The notes beneath the pieces were generated by a model, which saw only the letters and a list, made by a program, of their open reading frames with translations, was not told the DNA's origin and searched no databases. A DNA stretch of 61,507 nt from an uncultured Lachnospiraceae bacterium (GTDB taxonomy: Bacteria > Bacillota > Clostridia > Lachnospirales > Lachnospiraceae), in assembly GCA_946616835.1 (NCBI GenBank), contig CAMOJK010000001.1, forward strand, positions 72,894 through 134,400, given 5' to 3'. This document shows, piece after piece, positions 1-10,388 of the stretch; within the stretch, counting starts at the first letter, position 1, and each line of letters begins with the position of its first letter. The translations under genes were made by a program, and so were the position numbers.

Positions 1-960
1 CTTTTTGATAAGAAGGGGCGTATTATAAGACGCGGTGAAATGAGTAACCTGATTCTTCATAAGAAGATAAAAAATGCTGAACCTGATATAGCACAAAAAG
101 CTGATGATATGATTGAAAAACGGTTCAGTGGTATGAATGGCCGGGATATAGACAGGGCAGCCTTTAAAGGAAAAAGGGTCTTATCAAAAGAAGAATTGTG
201 TGAAGAATTAGGGTTGGACTCAAATAAAAAGAATGTTGTCATTATGGCACATACTTTTACGGATGCCGTATTTAATTATGGTGATATTTATTTTCGTGAC
301 TACTATGATTGGCTGGAACAGACCTTGGAAACAGCTGAAGAGGTGGACAATGTTAACTGGATATTGAAGCCACATCCCAGCAGGAAGCTTTACCATGAAA
401 ATGTTGATTCCATAGAAGAAATGTATAATCGCCATAAAAAGGATCATATTTTTTTCTTTGATGAGAGTGTAAGTGCAAAGAGCGTTCAATATCTTGCGGA
501 TGTTATTATTACGATAGGCAGTAATGCCGGTGCCGAATTCGCGTGCGTAGGTGTTCCTGTTTTAATTGTTGGCAAACCCTATTATGCAGGTTTTGGATAT
601 ACTATTGAGCCACATACAGTTTCTTCATACAAGGAACAGCTTAAGAATATTATGAATGTAAAACCTTTGTCACCAGGGCAGATCAATACTGCCAAGATGG
701 TATTTTATGTAAACAATACTAAAACTGAAACTGATGGTAGTTATACGGATGACTTTGCCGTATTCCTCTTGAAACTATATAACGATATGTCTGAGGAAAG
801 CAGACGCAGACTTTTTGAAAGTGATAAGGGTACATTGGAGAGTAATACCAAAATGACAGAGTGTGTTATTAAGTTTATACGAACTCATGATATAAAGAAA
901 TGCGCATATTACATGCGCGGGATAAAGCGTGGAGATGCGTGTGATTGCTGGGATGATTAG
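1..960 (+). CDS. Capsule-polysaccharide-type glycosyltransferase, 5' end missing
   Basis: The reading frame is open from the first base, so the gene begins upstream of the window; the ATG at 40 is only the first internal methionine. The visible C-terminal part looks like the capsule synthesis transferase family (KpsS/KpsC-like GT-B fold, Pfam Capsule_synth). It has the KPHPSRK segment and, further on, a SNAGAEFACVGVPVL stretch, where this family carries its conserved Ser/Thr-Ala-Gly-x-Glu nucleotide-sugar loop. No membrane segment is visible. It overlaps the next gene by about 30 bases, which implies translational coupling. The family is a good match; donor and acceptor sugars cannot be read from the sequence. 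Confidence 0.75.
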   Translation, partial: LFDKKGRIIRRGEMSNLILHKKIKNAEPDIAQKADDMIEKRFSGMNGRDIDRAAFKGKRVLSKEELCEELGLDSNKKNVVIMAHTFTDAVFNYGDIYFRDYYDWLEQTLETAEEVDNVNWILKPHPSRKLYHENVDSIEEMYNRHKKDHIFFFDESVSAKSVQYLADVIITIGSNAGAEFACVGVPVLIVGKPYYAGFGYTIEPHTVSSYKEQLKNIMNVKPLSPGQINTAKMVFYVNNTKTETDGSYTDDFAVFLLKLYNDMSEESRRRLFESDKGTLESNTKMTECVIKFIRTHDIKKCAYYMRGIKRGDACDCWDD

Positions 961-1909
961 AAGATTGCAGTGGTTTTACCATGCGGTAAGATACACCTTG
1001 AGAAATAAAATACCGTTTATGTGTAGGTTTCCTTACTCTAAACGCTGGATGCTTGATATTGAGGAAGGAAGTAAGAAGCTTGAGGAAATGATTACCTCGG
1101 GCAGACCATTTATGGCAGGGCGTCTTGGCGGCTTTGAGCTTGCTGTCATGCGTATGGTTGAATTTCATTTTCCTAAGAAAATAGCGGCCCAAGTTCATAG
1201 TGCGTATCTATGTGCAGGTTTTTTCCCGGATGATCCGGCGCTGGCAGAGCGGTTTACCCGGGTACAGGAGGAAGCCTACAGGAATACGGATATTCTGGCT
1301 TGTTGTGGTCAGTTTGCTGAACCATGGTTTATAAATCGTTTTATGCCGCAGAACAGTATAACAGTTAAGTCTTTGAAGTTATACGATGTTTTTTCGCTTA
1401 AAAATCATTGGACCAAAGCTTTGGCGGGAAAAAAAGTGCTGGTAGTCACAGCGTTTCCGGAATCAGTAGCTATGCAGTATGCAAGACGGGATAAAATATA
1501 TCCCGGTACGGATATTCTTCCTGAGTTTGCAGAATTGATCATATATAAGCCTGTGTTTACAATAGGTGATATTAAGGATGATCGTTTCGGGGATTGGTTC
1601 GAAGCGCTTGAATTTATGAAGAAGGAGATTTTAGCCAAAGAATTCGATATTGCGATAATGGCCTGTGGAGCATATGGTTTTCCCCTTGCGGGAGAAATAA
1701 AAAAAGCAGGGCGGCAGGCGATATACATGGGAGGCGTACTGCAGATATTATTTGGAATTCTGGGAAGGCGTTGGGATGGATCGCGTTTTGGCGGTATTGA
1801 TCACATGCCGGAAGAATTAAAGAAGTATTACAGTGATGCCTGGATATATCCGATAGAGGGCAGACCCGATGATGCGGGTAAAGTGGAGTATGGCCCGTAC
1901 TGGAAATAG
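929..1909 (+). CDS. Putative GT-D-like glycosyltransferase
   Basis: About 326 residues, soluble. The N-terminal part has GRLGGFELAVMR. The centre has VLVVTAFPESVAMQYARRD and the C-terminal part FDIAIMACGAYGFPLAG followed by YMGGVLQILFG. This pattern recurs in polysaccharide loci of Firmicutes and resembles GT-D-fold enzymes (DUF1792-like), but that is my inference. The start is uncertain: GTG 929 has GGGA 6 bases upstream, whereas ATG 935 and ATG 953 have poorly spaced ribosome sites. The gene overlaps the end of the preceding transferase and ends eight bases before the next gene, so it is likely part of the same operon. Confidence 0.7.
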   Translation: MEMRVIAGMIRRLQWFYHAVRYTLRNKIPFMCRFPYSKRWMLDIEEGSKKLEEMITSGRPFMAGRLGGFELAVMRMVEFHFPKKIAAQVHSAYLCAGFFPDDPALAERFTRVQEEAYRNTDILACCGQFAEPWFINRFMPQNSITVKSLKLYDVFSLKNHWTKALAGKKVLVVTAFPESVAMQYARRDKIYPGTDILPEFAELIIYKPVFTIGDIKDDRFGDWFEALEFMKKEILAKEFDIAIMACGAYGFPLAGEIKKAGRQAIYMGGVLQILFGILGRRWDGSRFGGIDHMPEELKKYYSDAWIYPIEGRPDDAGKVEYGPYWK

Positions 1910-1916
1910 AATTTTT

Positions 1917-4658
1917 ATGGAATACTTGTATTTATTGATAATTAAGCCTATAGAATATCTGATAGAACTGATCTTTGTGTTATTGCACAGGTTCCTGGGA
2001 AATCCCGGGGAAGCCCTGCTGGGGGTAAGTATTGCGGTAAGCTTTCTGGTTCTGCCATTGTATCTTCGTGCGGACAGGGTTCAGGAAGATGCTATCGCAA
2101 AGCAGAAAAGCATGGAAGCCTGGACGAAGCATATTAAGAGGCATTTTAGCGGTGATGACCGCTATATGACTTTGTCGGCATATTATCGTAGCTGCGGTTA
2201 TCATCCGCTGCATATTTTATGCGGAACATTGTCTGTGTTGCTTCAGATACCGTTCTTTCTGGCAGCATATAACTATCTTTCATCTCTTGAAACTCTTCAG
2301 GGTGTCTCTTTTGGCCCTATAAATGATCTGGGGGCGCCTGATGCACTCGTCTATATTGGTGGTTTGAGTATTAATATTCTGCCGGTCTTAATGACTTTGA
2401 TCAATATGGTTTCCGGAACTATCTATACCAAAGGGGGAACTCTTCGGGAGAAAATACAGGTATATCTTCCGGCATTGGTTTTTCTGGTATTGCTGTACAA
2501 TAGTCCTTCCGGACTGGTAATGTACTGGACTATGAACAATCTCTTTTCTCTGTCCAAGAATGTTGTATTGAAATATGTCAAGGACAAGGGGCTGTTTCTA
2601 TCTGTTCTGTTTGCAGTAATGGGAATTGTGTATCTGATATTTCTTGTGGATGGCAGATGCACTGCTGCATTGTCCTCCGGTGATTATGAATTGCTGGCTG
2701 TTTATATCCTTGTTGCATTAATTTTTTTCCTTCCGATAGCTATACCTTTATTAAAAAAGAAGCTCCTTGCCGGGATTATCGACAGAGCAAAAGCGCTGCC
2801 TCAGGCTGTATCCGTGAAATATGTGGATTATCTTTTGCTTGCGCTGGTTTTGACTTTTTTTATGGGACTGATAATCCCATTGTCCGTAGTATCCTCATCA
2901 CCGCAGGATTTTGTGGATGTTTTTGCATATATTAACCCGCTTCATTATGTTTTGACTACAAGTCTCACTATGTTTGGTTGTTTTGTGCTTTGGGGAAGTC
3001 TTCTGTTTTTGATGTTGGATGAGAAAGTCAGGATCAAATATTATGCGGTTTTGTCCAGTTTATTGATTGTTGGTGTTATCAACTTTTATTTTACGGTTGC
3101 GGATATGGGAGTCTGTGAGATGCAGCTTCTTTTTGAACGCGAACCGCATTTTGATAAGCTGGTTAGATATGGCAATGCTGTATTGGTAGTTATCATTTTT
3201 TCAATATTCTTCGTTCTGAACTGTTATGCGCATAGAATAAGACGGTATTTTATTGTCGTGTTGCTTGCTGTTTTTTGCGTTATCGGTGTAAGCCGTATTA
3301 CAGCAACGGAAAAGGAATTGGGGAAAATGGACCTATCGGTAGATTATTCTGCACAGAATATAGATTTTCCCTTGAGCAGGTCAGGGAAAAATGTGGTCGT
3401 GATCATGCTGGACAAGGCTATAGGTGGATATATTCCGTTTATTATGGAGGAACGTCCGGATCTGCTTGCAAAGATGGATGGATTTACTTTCTATCCAAAT
3501 ACTGTGTCTACCGGTACCTACACGAAATACGGCTCTCCCGCAATATTTGGGGGATATGATTACACTTCATATGCTATAGATTCCCGTCCGGATGAGACGC
3601 TTGTGAAAAAGCATGACGAAGCGCTTCATGTTATGCCGGCTTTATTTGATGCTAATGGTTATCGGGTGACTCTGGCAGATCTTCCGTATGCCGGTTATAC
3701 TTATGTTCCGACAATGAGTATTTTTGATGATCTGCCAAATGTAAATGCATTTAATTATTCTGCCAGATATAGCGGAGGTGAAGATGCCGAGTTTAACCGC
3801 AGGCTGATCGAACATAATTTTTTTCTATATAGTTTTTTGAGAACTGTACCTGCGATGCTCCAAGATGATATATATGATCATTCAAACTACCTGGCTGACA
3901 GAGGTGACAGGACATGGTTTTCGGATGAATTCAGGAAAGAATACAAAGCGTTGGTATCCATGTCCGAACATACGAGTATAGTGGATGATGCTGAAGGAAG
4001 CCTCATACTATACTGTAATTGTGTGTCTCATGAAGCGTGGACATTTCCTCAGCTACCGGATTATACTATGGAGGATCATGTAGACAATAGCGGTTACCCT
4101 TTTGAAACATACAGGGAGATCGATGGTATAACACTGGACCTCGATGATGCTAATACCCCGTTTGATGCGGAATGGGCCCTTTATTCTGCACAGTATGCGG
4201 TGACCGCATCTGCACTTTTAAGGCTGGCAGACTGGCTTGATTATCTGCGGGAAGAGGGAGTTTATGATAACACAAGGATCATTCTGGTAGCCGATCATGG
4301 AAGGGCGCTGGGACAGTTTGCGCATATGGATCTGGGCAATGGCATAGATGTGGAAGCATATAACGCATTGCTCATGGAAAAGGATTTTTATAGTCACGGC
4401 TACCATACGGACGACAGTTTCATGACTAATGCTGACGTTCCGGCCATGGCGATGGAGGGAATCATAGATAATCCTGTAAACCCTTATAATGGCAATGCTG
4501 TCGATATGTCAGGAAAAGAAAACGGCGTTTATATATACAGCGGCAGTGAACTTGACATTCCGGCGGAAAATCATACTTTGTCTAATGGAAATAATAGTTG
4601 GCTTCATGTGAACGATTATATTTTTGATGTAAATAATTGGAGTATTACACCGGAGTGA
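1917..4658 (+). CDS. YidC/Oxa1-like domain fused to alkaline-phosphatase-superfamily domain (copy 1)
   Basis: A 913-residue fusion. Residues 1 to about 225 match the YidC/Oxa1 insertase core: IEYLIELIFVLLHRF, a charged cytoplasmic hairpin, LQIPFFLAAYNYL and NSPSGLVMYWTMNNLFS. About seven more membrane spans follow (about 230-480). A soluble domain then starts at SGKNVVVIMLDKA (D499 as metal ligand) and runs through a Thr-rich nucleophile region (STGTYTKYGSP, T532/T536) and ADHG (D793, H794) near the C-terminus, as in sulfatase/LTA-synthase/phosphoethanolamine-transferase enzymes. A longer frame opens at 1869 inside the previous gene, but the YidC homology starts at ATG 1917. A role in adding a phospho-substituent to a membrane-linked glycan is inference. 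A close paralogue lies at 6451. Confidence 0.85.
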   Translation: MEYLYLLIIKPIEYLIELIFVLLHRFLGNPGEALLGVSIAVSFLVLPLYLRADRVQEDAIAKQKSMEAWTKHIKRHFSGDDRYMTLSAYYRSCGYHPLHILCGTLSVLLQIPFFLAAYNYLSSLETLQGVSFGPINDLGAPDALVYIGGLSINILPVLMTLINMVSGTIYTKGGTLREKIQVYLPALVFLVLLYNSPSGLVMYWTMNNLFSLSKNVVLKYVKDKGLFLSVLFAVMGIVYLIFLVDGRCTAALSSGDYELLAVYILVALIFFLPIAIPLLKKKLLAGIIDRAKALPQAVSVKYVDYLLLALVLTFFMGLIIPLSVVSSSPQDFVDVFAYINPLHYVLTTSLTMFGCFVLWGSLLFLMLDEKVRIKYYAVLSSLLIVGVINFYFTVADMGVCEMQLLFEREPHFDKLVRYGNAVLVVIIFSIFFVLNCYAHRIRRYFIVVLLAVFCVIGVSRITATEKELGKMDLSVDYSAQNIDFPLSRSGKNVVVIMLDKAIGGYIPFIMEERPDLLAKMDGFTFYPNTVSTGTYTKYGSPAIFGGYDYTSYAIDSRPDETLVKKHDEALHVMPALFDANGYRVTLADLPYAGYTYVPTMSIFDDLPNVNAFNYSARYSGGEDAEFNRRLIEHNFFLYSFLRTVPAMLQDDIYDHSNYLADRGDRTWFSDEFRKEYKALVSMSEHTSIVDDAEGSLILYCNCVSHEAWTFPQLPDYTMEDHVDNSGYPFETYREIDGITLDLDDANTPFDAEWALYSAQYAVTASALLRLADWLDYLREEGVYDNTRIILVADHGRALGQFAHMDLGNGIDVEAYNALLMEKDFYSHGYHTDDSFMTNADVPAMAMEGIIDNPVNPYNGNAVDMSGKENGVYIYSGSELDIPAENHTLSNGNNSWLHVNDYIFDVNNWSITPE

Positions 4659-4696
4659 GGTTAATTGCTCGTAGTTAGTATAAGGAGATCAGAATA

Positions 4697-6433
4697 GTGA
4701 ATGTTTTGCAACAACTGAATTATTTGCTTACTAAAAAAACAAAAAGGACTCTTGTTCTTGTAGTTATCATGTCTGTGGTAGGTTCTGCCGCAGAACTCCT
4801 TGGCGTTACCATTGTGCTTCCTATAGTGGAACTAGCCATGGATCAGGGGAGTGGGGAAGGGCGCCTTGCTTCTATACTACGTGATATTACCGGTGCGAAT
4901 ACCAAGGAAGAGCTGCTCATTTGGATGATAGTTATTACAATAGCTGTTTATATTATCAAGAATATTTATGTGTGCTATATGTATTCGAGACAGTTTAAAT
5001 TTGCAGCAGCAGTGAAGAGGGAAACTGCCACAAGGTTGATGAATAGTTATCTGTCCAGACCATATTCATTTTTCCTGAGCAAGAATTCTTCTGAACTGAT
5101 AAGAAGTGTGGGAACAGATACGGGACAGCTATTTCAGCTTTTATTTAATCTGTTGACCATTTTTTCTAATGCACTTACTGCAATCTGTATAATTGTATTC
5201 CTGGCGAGTACTAATCTTGCTATGACAATAACTGTAGGCGTCATACTTGGAACCTGCCTTATGGTTATTGTATTTGGTTTGCAGAAGATAAACCGTCGAA
5301 ATGGTGAAATCAACTTACAGCTACACGGATTTCTTATCAAGCATCTTCAGCAGGCTTTTGAAGGTATAAAAGAAATCAAAATCATGAATACTGAGGACTA
5401 TTTTATTGACACATATGCCTCAACTTTCCGTAGCAGTACTGATATGGAGGTTAAGTATTCGCTTATTAATACGATGCCGAAATATTTGATTGAATCTTTT
5501 GCAGTAATAGCTGTACTTGGATTTCTTGGAATGAATATATTATTTAATCCTAATTATTTGGAATTGCTTCCGCAGCTGGCAGCTTTTTGTGTAGCGGCAT
5601 TTAAGTTGCTTCCAAGTGTGAATGCTATTTATGCAAGTTTTAATTCTGTGGTGTATTACAAAGCATCTATTGATGTAGTTTACAACGACATTAAATTGGC
5701 GGAAGAGTGTGATGCAGAAAACGAGTTTGCTAATGATAACAATTCTGATCTGCAATTTGAAAATGATATTAGACTGGAGAATGTGTCTTTTAGATACGAG
5801 GGTTCAGAACGTGATGTATTAAGTGGTATAAATATTGATATCAAAAAGGGACAATCAGTGGCTTTGGTTGGTGCGTCTGGCGGCGGTAAGACTACTACAG
5901 CGGATATAATCCTAAGTCTTCTTAGTCCTACATCCGGTAGAGTGTTGGTAGACGGAGTGGATATAAAAGCTAATAAAAAGGCATGGCGCGATAAGTTCGG
6001 TTATATACCGCAGGGAATTTATTTGATTGATGACAGCATACGGAGGAATGTCGCTTTTGGTGTGCCGGAGAATTTAATTGATGATACAAGGGTGTGGGGG
6101 GCACTGAAAGAAGCACAGCTTGAGGATTTTGTAAGAAGTCTTCCGGAGGGGATTGACACGGAAGTGGGTGAGAGAGGCGCAAGGATATCAGGTGGTCAGA
6201 AGCAGCGTATAGGTATAGCAAGGGCTTTGTATAGGAATCCGGAAATTCTTGTGTTCGATGAAGCAACATCTGCCTTAGATAATGAGACTGAAAAAGAAGT
6301 GATGGCTGCAATAGATGGTTTACAGGGGACCAAGACCATTATTATGATTGCACATAGGCTTAGTACTATAGAAAATTGTGATGTGGTTTATAAGGTTGAG
6401 AGCGGAAATATTGAAAAGACTGAAAAGCTATAA
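4697..6433 (+). CDS. ABC exporter, PglK/MsbA type (1 of 3)
   Basis: A 578-residue half-transporter with an N-terminal six-span membrane domain (about 20-330) and a C-terminal nucleotide-binding domain. Walker A is GASGGGKTT with K398, the signature is SGGQ at 498-501, Walker B ends in D521-E522, and the switch His is in IAHRLST. The closest type I recognise is the PglK lipid-linked-oligosaccharide flippase; the stretch after the Q-loop (DDSIRRNVAFG) and the AQLEDFV segment fit it. It should act as a homodimer moving a lipid-linked glycan across the membrane. The start is GTG 4697 with AGGAG ten bases upstream. It sits between two YidC-phosphatase fusions, suggesting joint function. Confidence 0.9.
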   Translation: MNVLQQLNYLLTKKTKRTLVLVVIMSVVGSAAELLGVTIVLPIVELAMDQGSGEGRLASILRDITGANTKEELLIWMIVITIAVYIIKNIYVCYMYSRQFKFAAAVKRETATRLMNSYLSRPYSFFLSKNSSELIRSVGTDTGQLFQLLFNLLTIFSNALTAICIIVFLASTNLAMTITVGVILGTCLMVIVFGLQKINRRNGEINLQLHGFLIKHLQQAFEGIKEIKIMNTEDYFIDTYASTFRSSTDMEVKYSLINTMPKYLIESFAVIAVLGFLGMNILFNPNYLELLPQLAAFCVAAFKLLPSVNAIYASFNSVVYYKASIDVVYNDIKLAEECDAENEFANDNNSDLQFENDIRLENVSFRYEGSERDVLSGINIDIKKGQSVALVGASGGGKTTTADIILSLLSPTSGRVLVDGVDIKANKKAWRDKFGYIPQGIYLIDDSIRRNVAFGVPENLIDDTRVWGALKEAQLEDFVRSLPEGIDTEVGERGARISGGQKQRIGIARALYRNPEILVFDEATSALDNETEKEVMAAIDGLQGTKTIIMIAHRLSTIENCDVVYKVESGNIEKTEKL

Positions 6434-6450
6434 TATTGAGGAATCCTAAA

Positions 6451-9123
6451 ATGGGCGATATCTTATATCATATAGTAGTCCTGCCGGTAGAATATCTGCT
6501 GGGTGTGATCTATGTATTATTGTTTAGATTTTTGGAGCATCCGGGATATGCGATAATAGGTGTCAGTATAGTGGTTAATTTTTTGATATTACCATTATAC
6601 TTGCGTGCTGATTCCTTGCAGGAAGAAGAATCTGAACGGCAGAAGAATATGAAGTTCTGGACTGATCATATACGAAAATTCTTTCGATCGGATGAAAGAT
6701 ATATGATACAGTCTGCGTATTACCGTACACAGCAGTATAGACCGATTTATGCCTTGAGGGGTGTTTTATCTCTTTTCCTGCAGATTCCTTTTTTTATTGC
6801 GGCATATCATTTTCTGTCTCACACGGAGCTGTTGAATGGAGTAAGTCTGGGACCCATTGCTGATCTCTCTAGCCCGGATGGTATATTTTCATTTCTAGGT
6901 CATCCCATTAATGTACTGCCTGTTCTGATGACAGTCGTAAATATAATCTCAGGTATGATTTACACAAAAGGCAAAACAGGCAGAGAGAAATTGCAAGTTA
7001 TTCTTCCAGCATTTGTATTTCTTGTCCTGTTGTATCAGAGTCCGTCAGGACTGGTTGTATATTGGACTATGAACAATATCTTTTCGATGGGAAAGAATAT
7101 TGTTGTTAAATATGTTAAAGATAAGAAAAGATTTCTGTCAGTGATTTTCACTTTATTTGGCATATTATATTGGATATTTATATTTGTATCAGACAAGATA
7201 AATAAAGCTTTGGCTGCTACAGATAACGAAGCTGTAGCTATTTACATTGTCATCGGACTGCTTTTGTTTATACCGAATGTGTGCGTATTGCTTAACGGCC
7301 GATACAAGATAAATCCGCGTATCGGCAAATCAAGTACATCATATTTTATGCTGATAAGTTCAGCATCAGTCATTCTTATGGGGGGAGTTATACCGCTGGC
7401 TGTCGTGGCAGCATCACCCCAGGAGTTTATCAATAAATTTTACTATGTGCATCCACTTTTCTTTATTGCAATGACTTTTTTTACATATATAGGTTTTGCG
7501 TTGTGGATATTCATGATATATCGAATGATCGGAAAAGATAAAAGGGAAATTATTGAGCTTGCATTAACCTGTGGTCTGATGGTTTTTCTGTTTAACTACT
7601 TTACCTGTAGTGCAGATGTCGGCGTTTATAATTCAGTTTTGATGTTTGAGCATGAACCACATTATGCAGCAGTTATACGATATGGTAATGTACTGATAGA
7701 TGCAATTATTTGCCTGGTTATTGTATTTATAATGCCAAGGTTTGAAAAGTTGTTTAAAAGTGCAGCCTTGGTTATCCTAGGGGTTTTAGTGGTGATGTCT
7801 TGTCGGTATATTTATATAACATTGGACGATATTAAGTGGTTTGATGACAGTGGACAGTTTGAAAATGAAAAGGTAGATTTTCCGCTTAGTAAAAACGGGC
7901 GGAATGTTATAGTGATAATGATGGACCGGATGATGGGGGCATATGTTCCCTTCATTCTTGATGAAAGACCGGAACTTGTAGAGAAGTTTGATGGTTTTAC
8001 TTACTATCCTAATGCGATATCCACTGGGATGGTAACATATACAGGATCTCCTGCGCTTTTTGGCGGTTATGAGTATACTGCCTATGCAATTAATGAACGT
8101 ACAGATGAAACACTATTGGATAAGCATAGTGAGGCCATTAGCTTGATGCCTGTTATGTTTGGCAAGGAAGGGTGGAATGTTACTGTCTGCGATTTGCCTT
8201 ATGCAGGACTTAAGCAGGGATCTGATTATTCTTTATATGATAAATATGACTATGTCAATGCTTTCCATTATTATGACAGGTTTGAAAATGGGGGAGATGC
8301 GGAAGAGACGCATTCGCTTATGGAACGAAATTTTGTATTTCACAGCATGTATAAAGTAGCCCCCGCGATGTTGCAGGACAATATATATGATTATGGGAAT
8401 TATTTATCAGGAAGAAATTTTTGGTATGGTGATGCCAAGGAAGATTTTTATGCTTTGAAGGCATTAAAGGATAATACCAGTATTGTTGATGGCCCTGATC
8501 AGCTTATAATTTATGTGAATCTTCTGACACATGATCCCTGCATATTGCAGCTGCCGGATTATACAGTGGTTGATCATCTGGATAATTCATCCTATGATTT
8601 TGAAACTGTGCGGACTCTGAATGGAACTACTATGAATCTGGAAAATGGTTTGGATGGTATAGAGCACTATTTTGTAAATGCTTCTGCAATGATTCAGTTA
8701 GGTGAGTATTTTGATTATCTTAGAGAAGAAGGGGTATATGATAATACGCGCATTATCTTGACCGCAGATCATGGTTTCTCCCTCAATCAGTTTTCGGAAA
8801 TGAAACTGGATAACGGTATCGATGTACAGGGCGTAGATGCTATACTTATGGTAAAGGACTATGATGCAGAGGGATTCATTATAAATGAAGAGTTTATGAC
8901 TAATGCGGATGTTCCGGCTTTGGCTGCCAAAGACAATATTGAACATCCGATTAATCCGTTTACGGGTAATACTATAGATATGTTTGCAAAAGAGGATGGT
9001 GTGTATATTTCACTATATGATGATTTTGAAATAGGGGGGTATGGTTTTTTACGGGACAATCCAAAAATCTATAGGGTAAAAGAGAATGCTTTCAAATCGG
9101 AAAATTGGATAAAGGTTGAGTAG
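6451..9123 (+). CDS. YidC/Oxa1-like domain fused to alkaline-phosphatase-superfamily domain (copy 2)
   Basis: An 890-residue paralogue of the gene at 1917, with the same order: YidC core (about 1-225, LQIPFFIAAYHFL and QSPSGLVVYWTMNN), additional membrane spans, then the phosphatase-superfamily domain beginning NVIVIMMDR (D492), with STGMVTYTGSP (T525/T529) and ADHG (D773, H774). Copy 1 keeps Asp, Thr and Asp-His at corresponding places, so both look catalytically intact. A TTG at 6436 would lengthen the protein by five residues, but GAGGA at 6438-6442 is well placed for ATG 6451. It follows the ABC exporter by 17 bases and ends 40 bases before a convergent gene. Confidence 0.85.
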   Translation: MGDILYHIVVLPVEYLLGVIYVLLFRFLEHPGYAIIGVSIVVNFLILPLYLRADSLQEEESERQKNMKFWTDHIRKFFRSDERYMIQSAYYRTQQYRPIYALRGVLSLFLQIPFFIAAYHFLSHTELLNGVSLGPIADLSSPDGIFSFLGHPINVLPVLMTVVNIISGMIYTKGKTGREKLQVILPAFVFLVLLYQSPSGLVVYWTMNNIFSMGKNIVVKYVKDKKRFLSVIFTLFGILYWIFIFVSDKINKALAATDNEAVAIYIVIGLLLFIPNVCVLLNGRYKINPRIGKSSTSYFMLISSASVILMGGVIPLAVVAASPQEFINKFYYVHPLFFIAMTFFTYIGFALWIFMIYRMIGKDKREIIELALTCGLMVFLFNYFTCSADVGVYNSVLMFEHEPHYAAVIRYGNVLIDAIICLVIVFIMPRFEKLFKSAALVILGVLVVMSCRYIYITLDDIKWFDDSGQFENEKVDFPLSKNGRNVIVIMMDRMMGAYVPFILDERPELVEKFDGFTYYPNAISTGMVTYTGSPALFGGYEYTAYAINERTDETLLDKHSEAISLMPVMFGKEGWNVTVCDLPYAGLKQGSDYSLYDKYDYVNAFHYYDRFENGGDAEETHSLMERNFVFHSMYKVAPAMLQDNIYDYGNYLSGRNFWYGDAKEDFYALKALKDNTSIVDGPDQLIIYVNLLTHDPCILQLPDYTVVDHLDNSSYDFETVRTLNGTTMNLENGLDGIEHYFVNASAMIQLGEYFDYLREEGVYDNTRIILTADHGFSLNQFSEMKLDNGIDVQGVDAILMVKDYDAEGFIINEEFMTNADVPALAAKDNIEHPINPFTGNTIDMFAKEDGVYISLYDDFEIGGYGFLRDNPKIYRVKENAFKSENWIKVE

Positions 9124-9163
9124 CATGTTCCGAGACGGACTTATATGCCGGATGCCGAAAGAA

Positions 9164-10123
9164 TCAATCCAGTTTGCAATGATAGTTGATCCGCATCCTG
9201 TGATTGGCACAGGCACCGGTGTATATGTGTTTTAATTTCAGGTATGCATATTTAGTCACGCTGACCTGTGATGTTTCTATCATTTCCTGTAGTTTATTGA
9301 GCAAATCCTGGTCAAGCTGTATTGAGTTGTCCTGGGCTGTCTGTATATTGGTATATAGTCTCTGTAACTCCCTGTGATAGAGCTGTTCTTCTCCCCGGAG
9401 TGAAATGACCTGTATACATTTTTCGGTCATGTAGCTGAATTCTGCCTGATCCCTATCTGCTATGCATGTCTCAAGCTTTTCAAAGAACGCTTTATCGGGA
9501 GTGAGCCGCGTGAGGCCGCTGTGGTATGAGCGATATCCATAGAGACAGTAGGCGGTAAGGGCGGCTTTTTTTGAAGACTTAAGAACTTCTGTTACATAGA
9601 GACAGTCTTCACCGTGGAGCATATCGGTAAATCTAACGTTACCATGTATATCGCTTTTATATAGTTTCCCCCAGACAGACCTTGGCAGATCTTTTTCTCC
9701 ATCGACCACTCGTGTATCGTGTTTGGAATTTCTTCTTTCATCCCTGCATTCGTACATATAGACAACACCACATTGTACCAGGTCAGCGTCAAATTGCTTT
9801 GCGGTTTCATACATGTATGAAATGTAGTTCTCGGATACAAAGTCATCAGCATCTGCAAAGGCATAATAGGTCCCGTTCATTTCGGCTAATCCTTTGTTTC
9901 TGGCGCTTCCATGCTGTCGGATGCCTTCCTGCAGAATGCGTATGCGGGGATCCTTTTTTTTATACTCAAGGCATATGCTAAGGCTTTCGTCAGTGCTGCC
10001 GTTATCTACAAGAATTATTTCTAGGTGGTTGTATGTCTGTCTGATCAGACTTTCGATACAATCCCGGAGATAATTCTGGGCATTGTATATGGGAACTATG
10101 ATGCTGATAAGGTCCTGAACCAT
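9164..10123 (-). CDS. GT2 glycosyltransferase
   Basis: A 319-residue GT-A enzyme. It opens with ISIIVPIYNAQNYL, has VDNGSTDES at about 40-47 and the metal/nucleotide-binding DADD at 91-94. HGEDCLY further on is the usual acidic position of family 2 enzymes that act in the cytoplasm. AAAGGAG stands ten bases before its ATG. It is the only gene on this strand in the first 55 kb and is transcribed towards the YidC fusion, so it has its own promoter in the 265-bp gap at 10124-10388 and lies outside the main operon. Donor and acceptor are unknown. Confidence 0.85.
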   Translation of the reverse strand: MVQDLISIIVPIYNAQNYLRDCIESLIRQTYNHLEIILVDNGSTDESLSICLEYKKKDPRIRILQEGIRQHGSARNKGLAEMNGTYYAFADADDFVSENYISYMYETAKQFDADLVQCGVVYMYECRDERRNSKHDTRVVDGEKDLPRSVWGKLYKSDIHGNVRFTDMLHGEDCLYVTEVLKSSKKAALTAYCLYGYRSYHSGLTRLTPDKAFFEKLETCIADRDQAEFSYMTEKCIQVISLRGEEQLYHRELQRLYTNIQTAQDNSIQLDQDLLNKLQEMIETSQVSVTKYAYLKLKHIYTGACANHRMRINYHCKLD

Positions 10124-10388
10124 TGATCAAGGACTCCTTTAAGGGGTTATCGTAGAGTTGTTACTTCAATTATGACAGTATATAATATTGCTTTCCGAAA
10201 ATCAATCTAAGACCAATTGGCATACTGTTATGTGTGATTCTTGTTTTATCAGGATTAATTTTGATATTATAGTATCTGATTTGTAAAAAGAATGACCATA
10301 AAATAAGCTTTGTGAATCGTATCATCATTGTAAAAGAAAATGTACAGAATGTTTTGAGTACATTCACCATATAACGGGAGGAGAGATT

